Below, in pieces: positions 25,236 through 34,338 of a DNA stretch of 64,000 bases (position 1 is the stretch's first letter; every line of letters begins with the position of its first letter). The DNA lies in assembly GCF_005116735.1 (NCBI RefSeq), contig NZ_SWDB01000009.1, positions 1 to 64,000 of the forward strand. Reading direction: 5' to 3'. The notes beneath the pieces are model-generated. The model had not been told where the DNA came from. It made no database searches and saw nothing but the letters and a program-made list of their open reading frames with translations. A program made the translations under genes and the position numbers. This stretch comes from Thalassotalea mangrovi. GTDB lineage: Bacteria > Pseudomonadota > Gammaproteobacteria > Enterobacterales > Alteromonadaceae.

Positions 25236-27088
25236 TAAAGCTCCGCTCCCAGATTTATGTGTAACTTCCAGCTTGGATCGTCTTCGCTGATACCATAACC
25301 AAAATCAACGCGGATAGCGCCTACTGGCGAGATATAATGTAATCCGAGACCGACGGAATATACCGGGTCGATTCGGATATCGTCCGTCGCGTTACCGGCG
25401 TCGGTAAAGACAACGCCGCGGATTTTCTCGGTGAAATAATACTGGTACTCAGCACTGGCCAGGGCAATGCGTTTACCACCAACAACGATTTCCTCACCCG
25501 CAAATTCTCCTTCGTTGATGATCTCCGTTGGTCCTTGCGACTGATAATCAAACCCGCGAATACTCAAGTCGCCACCAGCAAAAAAGCGTAAAGATGGCGC
25601 TAGTTGCGTTTTCGGTGCATCAAAGATGTCGGAAATACCCAATTCTCCCCTAAACACCAGGCGATGACGGCGCATCGGTGTGGTTATAAAACGCCAGCGA
25701 GCAATCGCCCTGGCGATACTAATATCTGATCCAGCGCCTTCAGCCCCACCCTCAACGATATAGTACTGGCTAAACCCCCAGGATGGATCAAGTTGCGGCC
25801 CTTTACGGGATGTCCGTGATAGCATCATGCCAGGCATCAAGTAGGTACCGCTCTCAACCTCATCATCGGGGAATTGATCAATTCGCCAACGCTCAGCCAG
25901 AAAACGAACGTAGTACTGCGCACTCCAATGATCATAAATACGCACATTACCCACCCGGCCTTCCAGGTATTTGCCCACCAGCCCACCATATTCATCATCT
26001 TCAAAGGTCACCTGAAATTGCAACAGGTCTTTGAGAGGGTGAGAAAGAGGAATGCGATAGGTAAACCGCCCGGTTGGATTAATTTGCGAATATTCGATTT
26101 TAGTTTCCTGGCTATGCCCCTTACTGTTTATTTTTGGCGTGCGCCAACTGGTGGATATGCGAAACAGGGTATCGGTGGCATATCCAAAACCTACATCAAC
26201 ATAGTGGGACTTGGTTTCCCCCAGGGTAACATCGATGGGTATCAGCTGATTTACCGGATTTTTCAGATCAGGGACAACCAGGAGATTGCCAAAATACTGG
26301 GTTTGCTGCAGCAGGTTTTGAAACTGCAATAATTTCTGGCTGGTGTAGGGCTCACCAACATCAAATGGGATTAATACCTCAAGCAGTTCAGGCTCAAGAT
26401 CGAATTCTGAATAATTCACTTCCCCCAGGTAATAACGCCGGCCACTTTGATAAACGAGCTCAACGTCAGCGCTGGTAAAATCATCGCGAATCGCAAGGCG
26501 CGATCGCAAATAGCGACCCTCGAAGTAGCCTCGGTCCAGGGCAAGATTGGAAATCTTCGACTTTACCGATTCATAAACGCTGTGATCGACAATATCCTGA
26601 GATTTAAGTAACTTTGTCTGAATTTCCGTGACCAGTTCAATAAATTGATTATCGAGTTCCGCTTCTCCCTGAATATCGATCAAAATTTGTGAATAGCGGG
26701 TCGGCTCATTGAGCACCACATCAATAAACAAACGCCATATTTTTTCATCGTCGACCACCACCTCTTTATCGACACGAATATCAATATCACTGCGATAATA
26801 CCCCATCGCCTGCAGCGCGGTTCTGGTTTTATCGGTGGCGGTAAAGACAAAACTCTCTCGCTCCGATTCGGTATCCGGCAAGTCACCAAGGTGGGCGCGA
26901 ATGTTTCGTTTAAACTTTTTTGGCAACTCTTCAGGCAATTGCACCTGCAGGTTCGCCGCCAGCAAAGGTGCGGAAACAAGGGTAAGGATAAGAAGTACAG
27001 AGAAACCTGACCCAAACCGAGCAGTCATCATTAATCGGGGAAAGTTTTCTCGCATCATCCTTTGCAAAAAGTGCAACACTGACCTCAT
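25235..27088 (-). CDS. tamA: TamA, Omp85-family outer-membrane protein
   Basis: A 16-stranded Omp85 barrel with three N-terminal POTRA domains (about 50-290); the barrel carries the Omp85 motif FFAGGDLSIRGFDYQSQGP and ends RVDFGYGISED...LHINLGAEL. A hydrophobic signal segment (VLLILTLVSAPLLAA) sits at about 30-45. The exact start is uncertain: the first ATG at 27088 has no ribosome site, while ATG codons at 27058/27055 and 27031 remain possible. It pairs with TamB, encoded immediately downstream. Length is slightly greater than E. coli TamA (577). Confidence 0.93.
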   Translation of the reverse strand: MRSVLHFLQRMMRENFPRLMMTARFGSGFSVLLILTLVSAPLLAANLQVQLPEELPKKFKRNIRAHLGDLPDTESERESFVFTATDKTRTALQAMGYYRSDIDIRVDKEVVVDDEKIWRLFIDVVLNEPTRYSQILIDIQGEAELDNQFIELVTEIQTKLLKSQDIVDHSVYESVKSKISNLALDRGYFEGRYLRSRLAIRDDFTSADVELVYQSGRRYYLGEVNYSEFDLEPELLEVLIPFDVGEPYTSQKLLQFQNLLQQTQYFGNLLVVPDLKNPVNQLIPIDVTLGETKSHYVDVGFGYATDTLFRISTSWRTPKINSKGHSQETKIEYSQINPTGRFTYRIPLSHPLKDLLQFQVTFEDDEYGGLVGKYLEGRVGNVRIYDHWSAQYYVRFLAERWRIDQFPDDEVESGTYLMPGMMLSRTSRKGPQLDPSWGFSQYYIVEGGAEGAGSDISIARAIARWRFITTPMRRHRLVFRGELGISDIFDAPKTQLAPSLRFFAGGDLSIRGFDYQSQGPTEIINEGEFAGEEIVVGGKRIALASAEYQYYFTEKIRGVVFTDAGNATDDIRIDPVYSVGLGLHYISPVGAIRVDFGYGISEDDPSWKLHINLGAEL

Positions 27089-27440
27089 TTTTACGGGCGA
27101 TTATCGTTATTGAAGAGAAAAAGGCCTAATACCTTAACCTAATTATGAGTATGGCAACAGTTAGTGAAATTACGATAACAAATTGAATATTATTAAAGAA
27201 ATGATTTCGAATAGCGATGAGAGAGAGGAAAGAGAAAAGTGGAAGAGGACGGTGGAAAAGCAAAATCACTATGCCACTGCATATCGCACGCCATCACTAG
27301 CAGCCTCGGCTTCCCGCTACTCGCACATTTCATGCCTGGCATGTGAGCCTAGATTGCGCCAGGCGACTAACCTTTGCCAAGTCGCTGGTACTGAATCCTG
27401 AGACCTAAGACCTGAAACCCAAAAGCATTTTGTCCTGTGA
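27089..27440. other. Intergenic region with purine-rich tract and dispersed repeat
   Basis: There is no credible gene between tamA and the VOC gene; the open frame at 27183-27401 (+) has no ribosome site and no recognisable family. The stretch holds a purine-rich tract (about 27207-27258) and, at 27375-27420, a copy of the GCCAAGTCGCT + CCTGAAACC type repeat found again at 57303-57350. Confidence 0.6.
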
Positions 27441-27812
27441 TCAGCGATGCTGGTCAATCAAGATAGGATTGCCATCCGGGTCTTCGAGCATAAAACTGCC
27501 TGGTCCGTTGGAATCTGGGTCAACCTCAGACAGTAGTTGCAATCCCTGCTGTTTGCAGTGGGCCTGAATATCACGAACGTCTGCAAATTCATCGAGCGCC
27601 TGAGCCTGCTGATCCCAACCCGGATTAAAGGTCAGCATGTTTTTCTCAAACATTCCCTGGAACAAGCCAATAATATGCTCACCATTTTGCAAAATACACC
27701 AGCTTTGTTCGAGTTCACCGCCAATTTGGCGAAATCCAAGCTTTTCATAAAACTGCTTCGATGCGTGAATATCCTTTACCGCCAGAGAAACTGAAAATGC
27801 GCCCAATTTCAT
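27441..27812 (-). CDS. VOC-family (glyoxalase/bleomycin-resistance-like) protein
   Basis: A small vicinal-oxygen-chelate fold protein (123 residues): MKLGAFSVSLAVKDIHASKQFYEKLGF is the classical first half and GPGSFMLEDPDGNPILIDQH the second, ending at the usual metal-side Glu/Asp region. The ATG at 27812 has AGGGAA 7 nt upstream, so it is preferred over the upstream ATG at 27833. Family members include glyoxalases, dioxygenases and drug-binding proteins; the substrate cannot be told here. It stands alone between two repeat-rich gaps. Confidence 0.8.
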   Translation of the reverse strand: MKLGAFSVSLAVKDIHASKQFYEKLGFRQIGGELEQSWCILQNGEHIIGLFQGMFEKNMLTFNPGWDQQAQALDEFADVRDIQAHCKQQGLQLLSEVDPDSNGPGSFMLEDPDGNPILIDQHR

Positions 27813-27907
27813 AATGTTATTCCCTAAAATCATCGTCAGATGTTGTTCTTAATGTAGATGAAAATTATCGCTAAAGCGATTATCTAGAACGTATCGCCAA
27901 GGCATTA

Positions 27908-28040
27908 CTCCGAGTACGTGGCAAATAACGCTACTCCGAGCACCCGACAAACATCTTCGCTCCGAGTGCGTGGCAAAAAACGCCACTTAGGGCACACGAC
28001 AAACAACCTCGCTCCGGGCACACGTTGTTGCAAACAACGG
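27908..28040 (+). repeat. Array of short hairpins with CTCCGAGCAC-type linkers (array B)
   Basis: Five units of about 26 bp: a constant linker (CTCCGAGTAC, CTCCGAGCAC, CTCCGAGTGC, a degenerate TTAGGGCAC, CTCCGGGCAC) followed by a small hairpin whose stem differs from unit to unit but still pairs, for example GTGGC/GCCAC (27970-27986) and CGTTGTT/AACAACG (28023-28039). It is followed at 28053-28080 by a GTCATTCC...GGAATCT palindrome. The same layout recurs at 52361-52507. Confidence 0.7.
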
Positions 28041-28052
28041 CATGCCAACCCT

Positions 28053-28115
28053 GTCATTCCGTGATACTGCACGGAATCTGTGCCTAGAGGTGGGAGATGG
28101 GAGATGGGAGATGGC
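28053..28115. repeat. GTCATTCC hairpin and GGGAGAT microsatellite
   Basis: GTCATTCCGTG...CACGGAATCTG forms a hairpin of the GTCATTCC/GTCATCCC repeat family seen elsewhere in this window. Just after it, GGGAGAT is repeated three times (about 28092-28113). It lies downstream of rluF. Confidence 0.6.
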
Positions 28116-28165
28116 GCAGTGTCGAGCAATGCCTCGCACTTACAACCGCCGAGTCAGACTAACGA

Positions 28166-29248
28166 CTATTTCTTAAGGCTTAGTGTGCCTTTTCGGGATT
28201 TAGCGCGGTCAGTTCGCGCGGGTGTCTTAGAGGCAGGCTTATTCTGTGTTGTCGGTTTACGGTCCTGAGTGGATTGGGATTTGCCCGGTCGTCTTGAATT
28301 CGCATTATCCTGATGTCTCGAAGTCTTTTCCACTCGACGGTTTGCATCAGCAGCTTGTGGCTTATTACCAGGTTTAACCTTGTTATCTCGATTATCTGAA
28401 TGACGTCTTCGATTCGACGCGGATGAATCACTTGTTCGGGCTGATGGCCGGTTTTCGGATTTTGTAACAGTGACAGGGCTTTGAGGTGCGGTTTGTGACT
28501 TTACGCCCTCAGGCGCAGTTTTGCTCGATGTCGCCACCGCGGTATTAATATCTCGCATCTCTCGATGAGTTAAATTACGCCACTGTCCCGGCTTTAACTT
28601 ATCCAGGCTCACCGACATAATTCGGGTACGTTTTAACTTAGTGACTTCATAGCCCAAATATTCACACATCCGGCGGATCTGGCGATTCAGTCCCTGGGTC
28701 AAAACAATTTTAAACACAAACTTGCTTAGGATTGTTACGTCGCAGGGTTTAGTCACGGTGCCGAGAATGGGCACACCACGAGCCATTCGCTCGGCAAAGC
28801 GCGGTGACAGCGGTTTATCGACGGTCACAATATATTCTTTATCATGAGCGTTCTCAGCGCGCAGAATTTTATTGACGATATCACCGTCACTGGTAAGGAA
28901 AATCAAACCTTCCGAAGGCTTATCCAATCGGCCAATAGGAAAGATCCGCTGTTTATGGCCAATGGCATCAATGATATTCCCTTTAACCTGACGCTCGGTA
29001 GTACAGGTAATACCGATTGGCTTATTATAAGCAATGTAGATGCGATCGGATTTATTGTCCGGACTGGCGGCAATGGATTTACCATCCACCTGTACCTCAT
29101 CGCCCGGCATGACTTTAGTACCAAGCTCAGGCAGCTTGCCATTTATTTTCACCCGCTGCTCTTCTATCAATTTATCCGCTTCGCGGCGTGAACAAAACCC
29201 AGATTCGCTGATAAATTTATTCAGGCGTTTACCCGTTACTTCCGTCAA
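28166..29248 (-). CDS. rluF: 23S rRNA pseudouridine synthase RluF, with long basic tail
   Basis: RluF modifies U2604 of 23S rRNA. It has an N-terminal S4 RNA-binding domain (KRLNKFISESGFCSRREADKLIEEQRV, about 7-33) and a catalytic domain with the RsuA-type active-site motif GRLDKPSEGLIFLT (catalytic Asp in RLD) and RQIRRMCEYLGYEV. The core ends near residue 235. The remaining ~125 residues are Arg/Lys/Ser/Thr/Asn-rich and low-complexity, a probably disordered RNA-binding tail that E. coli RluF has only in shorter form. It stands alone upstream of the repeat-rich gap. Confidence 0.9.
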   Translation of the reverse strand: MTEVTGKRLNKFISESGFCSRREADKLIEEQRVKINGKLPELGTKVMPGDEVQVDGKSIAASPDNKSDRIYIAYNKPIGITCTTERQVKGNIIDAIGHKQRIFPIGRLDKPSEGLIFLTSDGDIVNKILRAENAHDKEYIVTVDKPLSPRFAERMARGVPILGTVTKPCDVTILSKFVFKIVLTQGLNRQIRRMCEYLGYEVTKLKRTRIMSVSLDKLKPGQWRNLTHREMRDINTAVATSSKTAPEGVKSQTAPQSPVTVTKSENRPSARTSDSSASNRRRHSDNRDNKVKPGNKPQAADANRRVEKTSRHQDNANSRRPGKSQSTQDRKPTTQNKPASKTPARTDRAKSRKGTLSLKK

Positions 29249-29324
29249 TGATTTGCTCTGTCGATATCATACCAATGGTCGCAATTATCGCTTATACCCG
29301 GTGAGTTTGCACTTAATAAGCAAT

Positions 29325-29348
29325 AAAAAAGGGAAGCCGAAGCTTCCC
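29325..29348 (-). terminator. Intrinsic terminator of rho
   Basis: On the minus strand: GGGAAGC, a TTCG tetraloop, GCTTCCC and then six T. It is a classic stable UUCG hairpin 25-48 bp past the rho stop codon. Confidence 0.92.
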
Positions 29349-29372
29349 TTTAAAACAGATTTGACCAAATCG

Positions 29373-30632
29373 TTAGTTGCGTTTCATCGAATCGAAGAAC
29401 TCATCATTGGTCTTGGTCATTGCCAGCTTATCAATCATGAACTCCATCGCGTCAATCTCGCCCATTTCATGGACAATCTTACGTAAAATCCACATTTTCT
29501 GTAGTTCATCCGGCTTAGTCAGAAGCTCTTCACGACGAGTACCACTGCGGTTAAAGTGAATCGCTGGGAATACACGCTTCTCGGCAATCTTACGAGACAG
29601 GTGTAATTCCATATTACCGGTACCTTTAAATTCTTCGTAGATAACCTCATCCATTTTCGAACCAGTATCAACCAAGGCGGTGGCGATAATGGTTAAGCTG
29701 CCACCTTCCTCAATATTACGCGCTGCACCGAAGAATCGTTTCGGACGGTGCAAGGCATTGGCATCAACACCACCGGTCAAAATCTTACCGGACGACGGGA
29801 TTACCGTATTGTAGGCACGTGCCAGGCGAGTAATGGAATCCAGCAGGATCACTACGTCCTTTTTATGCTCAGTTAATCGTTTAGCTTTTTCGATAACCAT
29901 TTCTGCAACCTGAACATGACGAGATGCAGGCTCATCAAATGTTGATGCAACCACTTCCCCTTTAACCAGGCGTTGCATCTCGGTAACTTCTTCCGGACGC
30001 TCATCAATAAGCAAGACCATCAACTCACATTCCGGATGATTATGGGCAATACTTTGGGCAATATTCTGCAGCAATAAGGTTTTACCCGCTTTTGGTGGCG
30101 CTACAATCAAACCACGCTGGCCTTTACCGATTGGCGATGCCAAATCTAACACCCGCGCAGTAATATCTTCGGTAGAACCGTTACCACGTTCCATGGTTAG
30201 GCGATGATTAGCGTGAATGGGAGTTAAGTTTTCGAAAAGGATTTTGTTGCGGGAGTTTTCAGGTTTGTCGAAGTTGACTTCATTAACTTTCAACAGGGCA
30301 AAATAACGTTCGCCATCTTTCGGTGGTCGGATTTTACCAAAAATGGTGTCACCGGTACGAAGGCTAAAACGACGAATCTGACTTGGTGACACATAAATAT
30401 CGTCCGGTCCTGCCAAATAAGAGGAATCTGCCGATCGTAAGAATCCAAAACCGTCTTGTAAAATTTCTAAAACACCACCACCGAAAATATCTTCACCGCT
30501 TTTTGCGTGCGCTTTGAGTATGGCGAAAATCACATCTTGTTTACGAGTCCGGGCAAGATGTTCAAGCTTCATTTCTTCGGCAAGCTTAATCAGATCGCCA
30601 ATAGGTTTATCTTTGAGTTCAATTAGATTCAT
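29373..30632 (-). CDS. rho: Transcription termination factor Rho
   Basis: The hexameric RNA helicase/ATPase that ends transcription. Starting at [12 protein letters not shown] the protein is 419 residues, exactly the E. coli length, so the ATG at 30632 is chosen over an upstream one at 30674. It has the N-terminal RNA-binding cold-shock-like domain (GFGFLRS), Walker A APPKAGKT, Walker [18 protein letters not shown]-loop and R-loop regions ([17 protein letters not shown]). It lies downstream of trxA as in E. coli, separated by trxA's terminator and a leader. Confidence 0.98.
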   Translation of the reverse strand: MNLIELKDKPIGDLIKLAEEMKLEHLARTRKQDVIFAILKAHAKSGEDIFGGGVLEILQDGFGFLRSADSSYLAGPDDIYVSPSQIRRFSLRTGDTIFGKIRPPKDGERYFALLKVNEVNFDKPENSRNKILFENLTPIHANHRLTMERGNGSTEDITARVLDLASPIGKGQRGLIVAPPKAGKTLLLQNIAQSIAHNHPECELMVLLIDERPEEVTEMQRLVKGEVVASTFDEPASRHVQVAEMVIEKAKRLTEHKKDVVILLDSITRLARAYNTVIPSSGKILTGGVDANALHRPKRFFGAARNIEEGGSLTIIATALVDTGSKMDEVIYEEFKGTGNMELHLSRKIAEKRVFPAIHFNRSGTRREELLTKPDELQKMWILRKIVHEMGEIDAMEFMIDKLAMTKTNDEFFDSMKRN

Positions 30633-30910
30633 AGGATGGGTCTTGTTATGTAGTAAATATTTACAATGTTTCAACGCGCCGGGAAGCGGTCAGAACGAAA
30701 TGGTTTATGGATTAAAAAAGATATGTTTGCAATTTAAGTTAGCATTAAAAATCGCTTAGGTAAAGCAATCTGGCAATTCCACAAAAATTTTGTGGAAAAT
30801 GAAGCAACACCTGACTAACACCATTCATGGCTTGTTCAGGATATGTAAACGGATTTACGGTATGTCTGGATACCATGGAGGCTATTTCTCGACAAAATAC
30901 ATCCGTGTAC
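30633..30910 (-). promoter_or_regulatory. rho upstream leader region
   Basis: This is about 280 bp between the trxA terminator and rho. It corresponds in position to the autoregulated rho leader of enterics. A perfect 21-bp palindrome (TTCCACAAAA and its complement around one base, 30777-30797) could be a hairpin or a protein site. I see no convincing leader peptide gene. Confidence 0.5.
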
Positions 30911-30936
30911 AAAAAGGTCGGGAACCCGACCTTTTA
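30911..30936 (-). terminator. Intrinsic terminator of trxA
   Basis: On the minus strand AAAGGTCGGG pairs with CCCGACCTTT around a 2-nt centre, followed by T residues, 13 bp past the trxA stop. Confidence 0.88.
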
Positions 30937-30948
30937 AACCATCAGCAA

Positions 30949-31275
30949 TTACAGGTTTGCGTCTAAGAACTCTTTCAGCTGGTTCTTAGATAGGGCACCG
31001 ACTTTAGTGTCTGCAACCGCACCGTCCTTGAACAATAACAGGGTAGGAATACCGCGGATACCGTACTTAGGTGGTGTACCAGAGTTTTGGTCGATGTTTA
31101 GTTTGGCAACCGTTACCTTGCCGTCATATTCTTCAGCAATCTCTGACAGGATAGGAGCGATCATTTTACAAGGACCACACCATTCCGCCCAGAAGTCTAC
31201 CAGGACCGGGCCAGAAGCATTTATCACATCAGCGTCAAAGCTGTCATCTGTAAGCTGAACAATTTTCTCGCTCAT
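30949..31275 (-). CDS. trxA: Thioredoxin 1
   Basis: Cytoplasmic disulfide reductase of 108 residues. Active site WCGPC (Cys33, Cys36), buried Asp in VDFWAEW, the cis-Pro loop [11 protein letters not shown]. It is reduced by thioredoxin reductase and serves ribonucleotide reductase, peroxiredoxins and others. The gene is divergent from rhlB and upstream of rho, the same layout as E. coli. Confidence 0.98.
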   Translation of the reverse strand: MSEKIVQLTDDSFDADVINASGPVLVDFWAEWCGPCKMIAPILSEIAEEYDGKVTVAKLNIDQNSGTPPKYGIRGIPTLLLFKDGAVADTKVGALSKNQLKEFLDANL

Positions 31276-31540
31276 TTTTATCTCCGTTAGAAAGGCAAGC
31301 TACCTGCTGCCAATAATGTTGCATAATCTTATCTATCTGAACCGTGAATGCAAGAATTAACCCATTCAAGTAACAATAGCGTAACGAATTTAACCAATTT
31401 TCATTAGAAAACCTGGTTATATGATACGCAATTGACCATTTTCCCTGTGTTGGCTGGTCGCCATTACCCGGGAACAGTTTTTCTTGGCGACCGCCAGATA
31501 TTACTTAATTGATCAGTTAGATAGTGTTATTCTTGAGTGT
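31276..31540. promoter_or_regulatory. Divergent promoter region trxA / rhlB
   Basis: About 265 bp between two divergent starts. A good ribosome site (GGAG) lies before trxA on the minus strand. I could not assign -10/-35 boxes with confidence. The open frame running from 31484 into rhlB is an upstream extension only. Confidence 0.5.
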
Positions 31541-32815
31541 ATGAAAAAAACACATTTAACCGAAAGTAAGTTTTCCGACTTCGATCTGGCACCACAAGTG
31601 GTGACCGGACTGAACTCGATGGGCTTTCAATACTGCACAACGATTCAAGCAAAATCGTTACCTATTTTATTATCTGGCAAAGACATTGCCGGACAAGCGC
31701 AAACCGGTGAAGGCAAAACCATCGCCTTCCTGGCTGCCACCTTCCATCACTTGCTGCAAAAGGGCAAGTCTGATCACAACCAGCCTCGTGCCATCTTGAT
31801 GGCACCGACTCGCGAACTGGCAATCCAGATTCACCGCGACGCTATTGCCATGGCTAAATCGACTGGACTGCGCCTTGGTGTTGTATATGGGGGTGAAGGA
31901 TATGAAAGTCAACGCCAGACCCTGGAAAATGGTGTTGATATTTTGATCGGCACCTGTGGCCGCCTGATAGATTATTACAAACAGGGCGTTTATAAACTAA
32001 GTCACATAGAAGCTGTGGTACTCGATGAGGCAGACCGCATGTTTGATTTAGGATTTATAAAAGATATCCGCTATCTGTTCCGAAAAATGCCGCCAGCGAC
32101 CGAACGCCTTAATATGCTGTACTCGGCGACCTTGTCATTTCGGGTAAAAGAACTGGCGTTTGAGCACATGAATGACCCGGTCAGTGTCGAAGTTGAGCCG
32201 GAACAAAAAACCAACGTCCGTATCTCAGAAGAACTATTTTATCCATCCAATGAAGATAAAATGGCGTTACTGCAGACCCTGATTGAAGAAGAGTGGCCGG
32301 ATAAAGCGATAATTTTCGCCAATACCAAACACAGTTGCGAAAACATTTATGCCCATTTGGATGCAGATAACTTACGAGTCGGCCTGCTAACTGGCGACGT
32401 GGTTCAGAAAAAACGTCTGAAAATCCTCGAGCAATTCACTCAAGGCCAACTGGATATTCTGGTTGCGACCGATGTTGCTGCCCGAGGCCTGCATATCCCT
32501 AGCGTTACCCATGTTTTTAATTACGATTTGCCTGACGATTGCGAGGATTACGTGCACCGTATTGGCCGCACCGGTCGTGCCGGAGCCACCGGACATGCGA
32601 TCAGTTTTGCCTGCGAAGAGTATGTATTTAACCTGCCGGCTATCGAAGAGTACATCGACCACAGCCTGCCAGTTAGCAAATATGATCCAGAGGCATTACT
32701 AACGGATTTACCAAAACCTAAGGCCAGGCATCGTCGCCACCAGCCGCGCGGTGGGCGTGGCGGCAAAGGCGGTAAGTCGACTGGTCGTCCTCACCACCGG
32801 CGAAACAAACCATAA
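31541..32815 (+). CDS. rhlB: ATP-dependent RNA helicase RhlB
   Basis: DEAD-box helicase, the RNA degradosome partner in enterics. From [16 protein letters not shown] it aligns with E. coli RhlB, so the ATG at 31541 is the start and the 57-nt open extension upstream is ignored. Motifs seen: Q-motif, motif [19 protein letters not shown] ([13 protein letters not shown]), SAT (YSATLS), ARGLHIP and [10 protein letters not shown]. Motif I carries Glu where AQTGTGKT is usual. The C-terminal 30 residues are Arg/Gly/His-rich, suited to RNA contact. It is followed by gppA after 17 bp. Confidence 0.96.
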   Translation: MKKTHLTESKFSDFDLAPQVVTGLNSMGFQYCTTIQAKSLPILLSGKDIAGQAQTGEGKTIAFLAATFHHLLQKGKSDHNQPRAILMAPTRELAIQIHRDAIAMAKSTGLRLGVVYGGEGYESQRQTLENGVDILIGTCGRLIDYYKQGVYKLSHIEAVVLDEADRMFDLGFIKDIRYLFRKMPPATERLNMLYSATLSFRVKELAFEHMNDPVSVEVEPEQKTNVRISEELFYPSNEDKMALLQTLIEEEWPDKAIIFANTKHSCENIYAHLDADNLRVGLLTGDVVQKKRLKILEQFTQGQLDILVATDVAARGLHIPSVTHVFNYDLPDDCEDYVHRIGRTGRAGATGHAISFACEEYVFNLPAIEEYIDHSLPVSKYDPEALLTDLPKPKARHRRHQPRGGRGGKGGKSTGRPHHRRNKP

Positions 32816-32832
32816 GTTCAGGATCTCAATGG

Positions 32833-34338
32833 ATGACCGCAGAATCTCAAGCCCATACCCAACCGCTCTATGCGGTCATCGATCTTGGCTCCAATAGTTT
32901 CCACATGCTGATTTCCCGCCTGGTCGCTGACAGCGTTCAGGTGGTTGATAAAGTGAAGCGCAAAGTGCGCCTGGCCTCAGGCCTAGACTCCCAAGGATAC
33001 CTCGATGCCAAGGCTATGGCTCGTGGCTGGGAGTGTTTAAGCTTTTTTGCCGAACGATTACAGGATATTCCCGCCAATAACATTCGTATCGTTGCCACCG
33101 CAACCCTGCGCCTGGCCCAAAATGCCTCGGATTTCCTGGCCAAAGCCGAGCAAATTTTAGGCCATCAGATTCGCCTTATCAGCGGCGACGAGGAAGCCCG
33201 GCTGATTTACCTTGGTGTTGCTCATACCACCATTTCTCAGCACAACCGCCTGGTGATTGATATCGGCGGCGCCAGTACGGAATTGATTGTCGGCCAGGGC
33301 TTTGAGCCACAAATCATGCAATCCCTGCCAATGGGCTGTGTGACCTTTAATAAGCAGTTTTTCCCAGGCGACCAATACTCAGGCGAAGCATTTAACCAGG
33401 CACAAACTCACGCATCACAGGTACTGGCTCCATTCCGGCAAACATACATGGAAGCGAGTTGGGAGAGTGTCCTCGGGGTTTCTGGTACGCTACAGGCAAT
33501 TATTGAAGTGCTGACGGCACAGCAATCCCTGCCAATCATTACCCGGGCAAAGCTGGAGGAATTGAAATTGCAGGTACTAAGCGCCGGCAGTTTAAACAAT
33601 CTCGATATTGCTGGCCTGGTAAATGAACGAAAACCTGTGTTTGTCAGTGGCCTGGCAATTTTACTGGCACTATTCGAACAGTTAGAAATAACCGAGTTGC
33701 AGCTTGCTGGTGGCGCCATTCGTGAAGGCCTGCTTTACGAGTTATTGCCCAATATGCGTAATCAGAATATTCGCATCCGCACCCTCAACGCACTTATAGC
33801 AAGATTTAGTATCGATGAGCGACAGGCATACCGGGTCGCGGATATCGCCGACCAGGCCTGCCAGCAATTACGCGCATCCTGGCAATTACCGCAACACTAT
33901 CGCAGTATTCTGCAATCCGCCTGTGTATTGCATGAGATTGGTTTATTGCTGGAGTTTAAAGGTAACAAACAACATGCGGTATATATTCTCCAGCACGCGG
34001 ATCTGGCCGGCTTTTCACCGGCAGAACGATTGCTGTTATGTGCCCTGGTTGGTAACTATAAAACCGATTTAGACCTGACACTGCTTAAACAGCAGAATTT
34101 TGCGCCGGTCTGGCAGGCATGTCAGTTACTGGCGATACTGCGCCTGGCGGTCATATTATCGAAACGACGCAAAGATGATGTGATGCCAGAGTTTGCATTA
34201 ACCGGGGTCGATCAGGAGTTGCAACTGACATTGCCACATGCCTGGTTGCAGCGCCATCCGTTAATATCGGCGGAATTAAAACAGGAAATCATCGATATTG
34301 CCGCTTTGGCGATTAACCTGACCATCATTCGTGTTTAG
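32833..34338 (+). CDS. gppA: Guanosine pentaphosphatase / exopolyphosphatase GppA
   Basis: Ppx/GppA family (ASKHA fold) of 501 residues. Motifs: YAVIDLGSNSFHMLI (phosphate 1), TATLRLAQN, SGDEEARLIYLGV, LVIDIGGASTELIVG (phosphate 2), GVSGTLQAI and an HD-like C-terminal domain. It converts pppGpp to ppGpp and/or degrades polyphosphate, and so links to SpoT further along. The rhlB-gppA order matches E. coli, which supports gppA over ppx. Its last 14 bases overlap the convergent DMT gene. Confidence 0.9.
   Translation: MTAESQAHTQPLYAVIDLGSNSFHMLISRLVADSVQVVDKVKRKVRLASGLDSQGYLDAKAMARGWECLSFFAERLQDIPANNIRIVATATLRLAQNASDFLAKAEQILGHQIRLISGDEEARLIYLGVAHTTISQHNRLVIDIGGASTELIVGQGFEPQIMQSLPMGCVTFNKQFFPGDQYSGEAFNQAQTHASQVLAPFRQTYMEASWESVLGVSGTLQAIIEVLTAQQSLPIITRAKLEELKLQVLSAGSLNNLDIAGLVNERKPVFVSGLAILLALFEQLEITELQLAGGAIREGLLYELLPNMRNQNIRIRTLNALIARFSIDERQAYRVADIADQACQQLRASWQLPQHYRSILQSACVLHEIGLLLEFKGNKQHAVYILQHADLAGFSPAERLLLCALVGNYKTDLDLTLLKQQNFAPVWQACQLLAILRLAVILSKRRKDDVMPEFALTGVDQELQLTLPHAWLQRHPLISAELKQEIIDIAALAINLTIIRV

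Noticed and set aside
27183..27401. Plus-strand open frame in the gap after tamA
   Set aside because: Low-complexity purine tract and no recognisable family or ribosome site; it is repeat sequence.
27908..28040. CRISPR-like array
   Set aside because: Same reason as above: short linkers, imperfect units, no cas genes.
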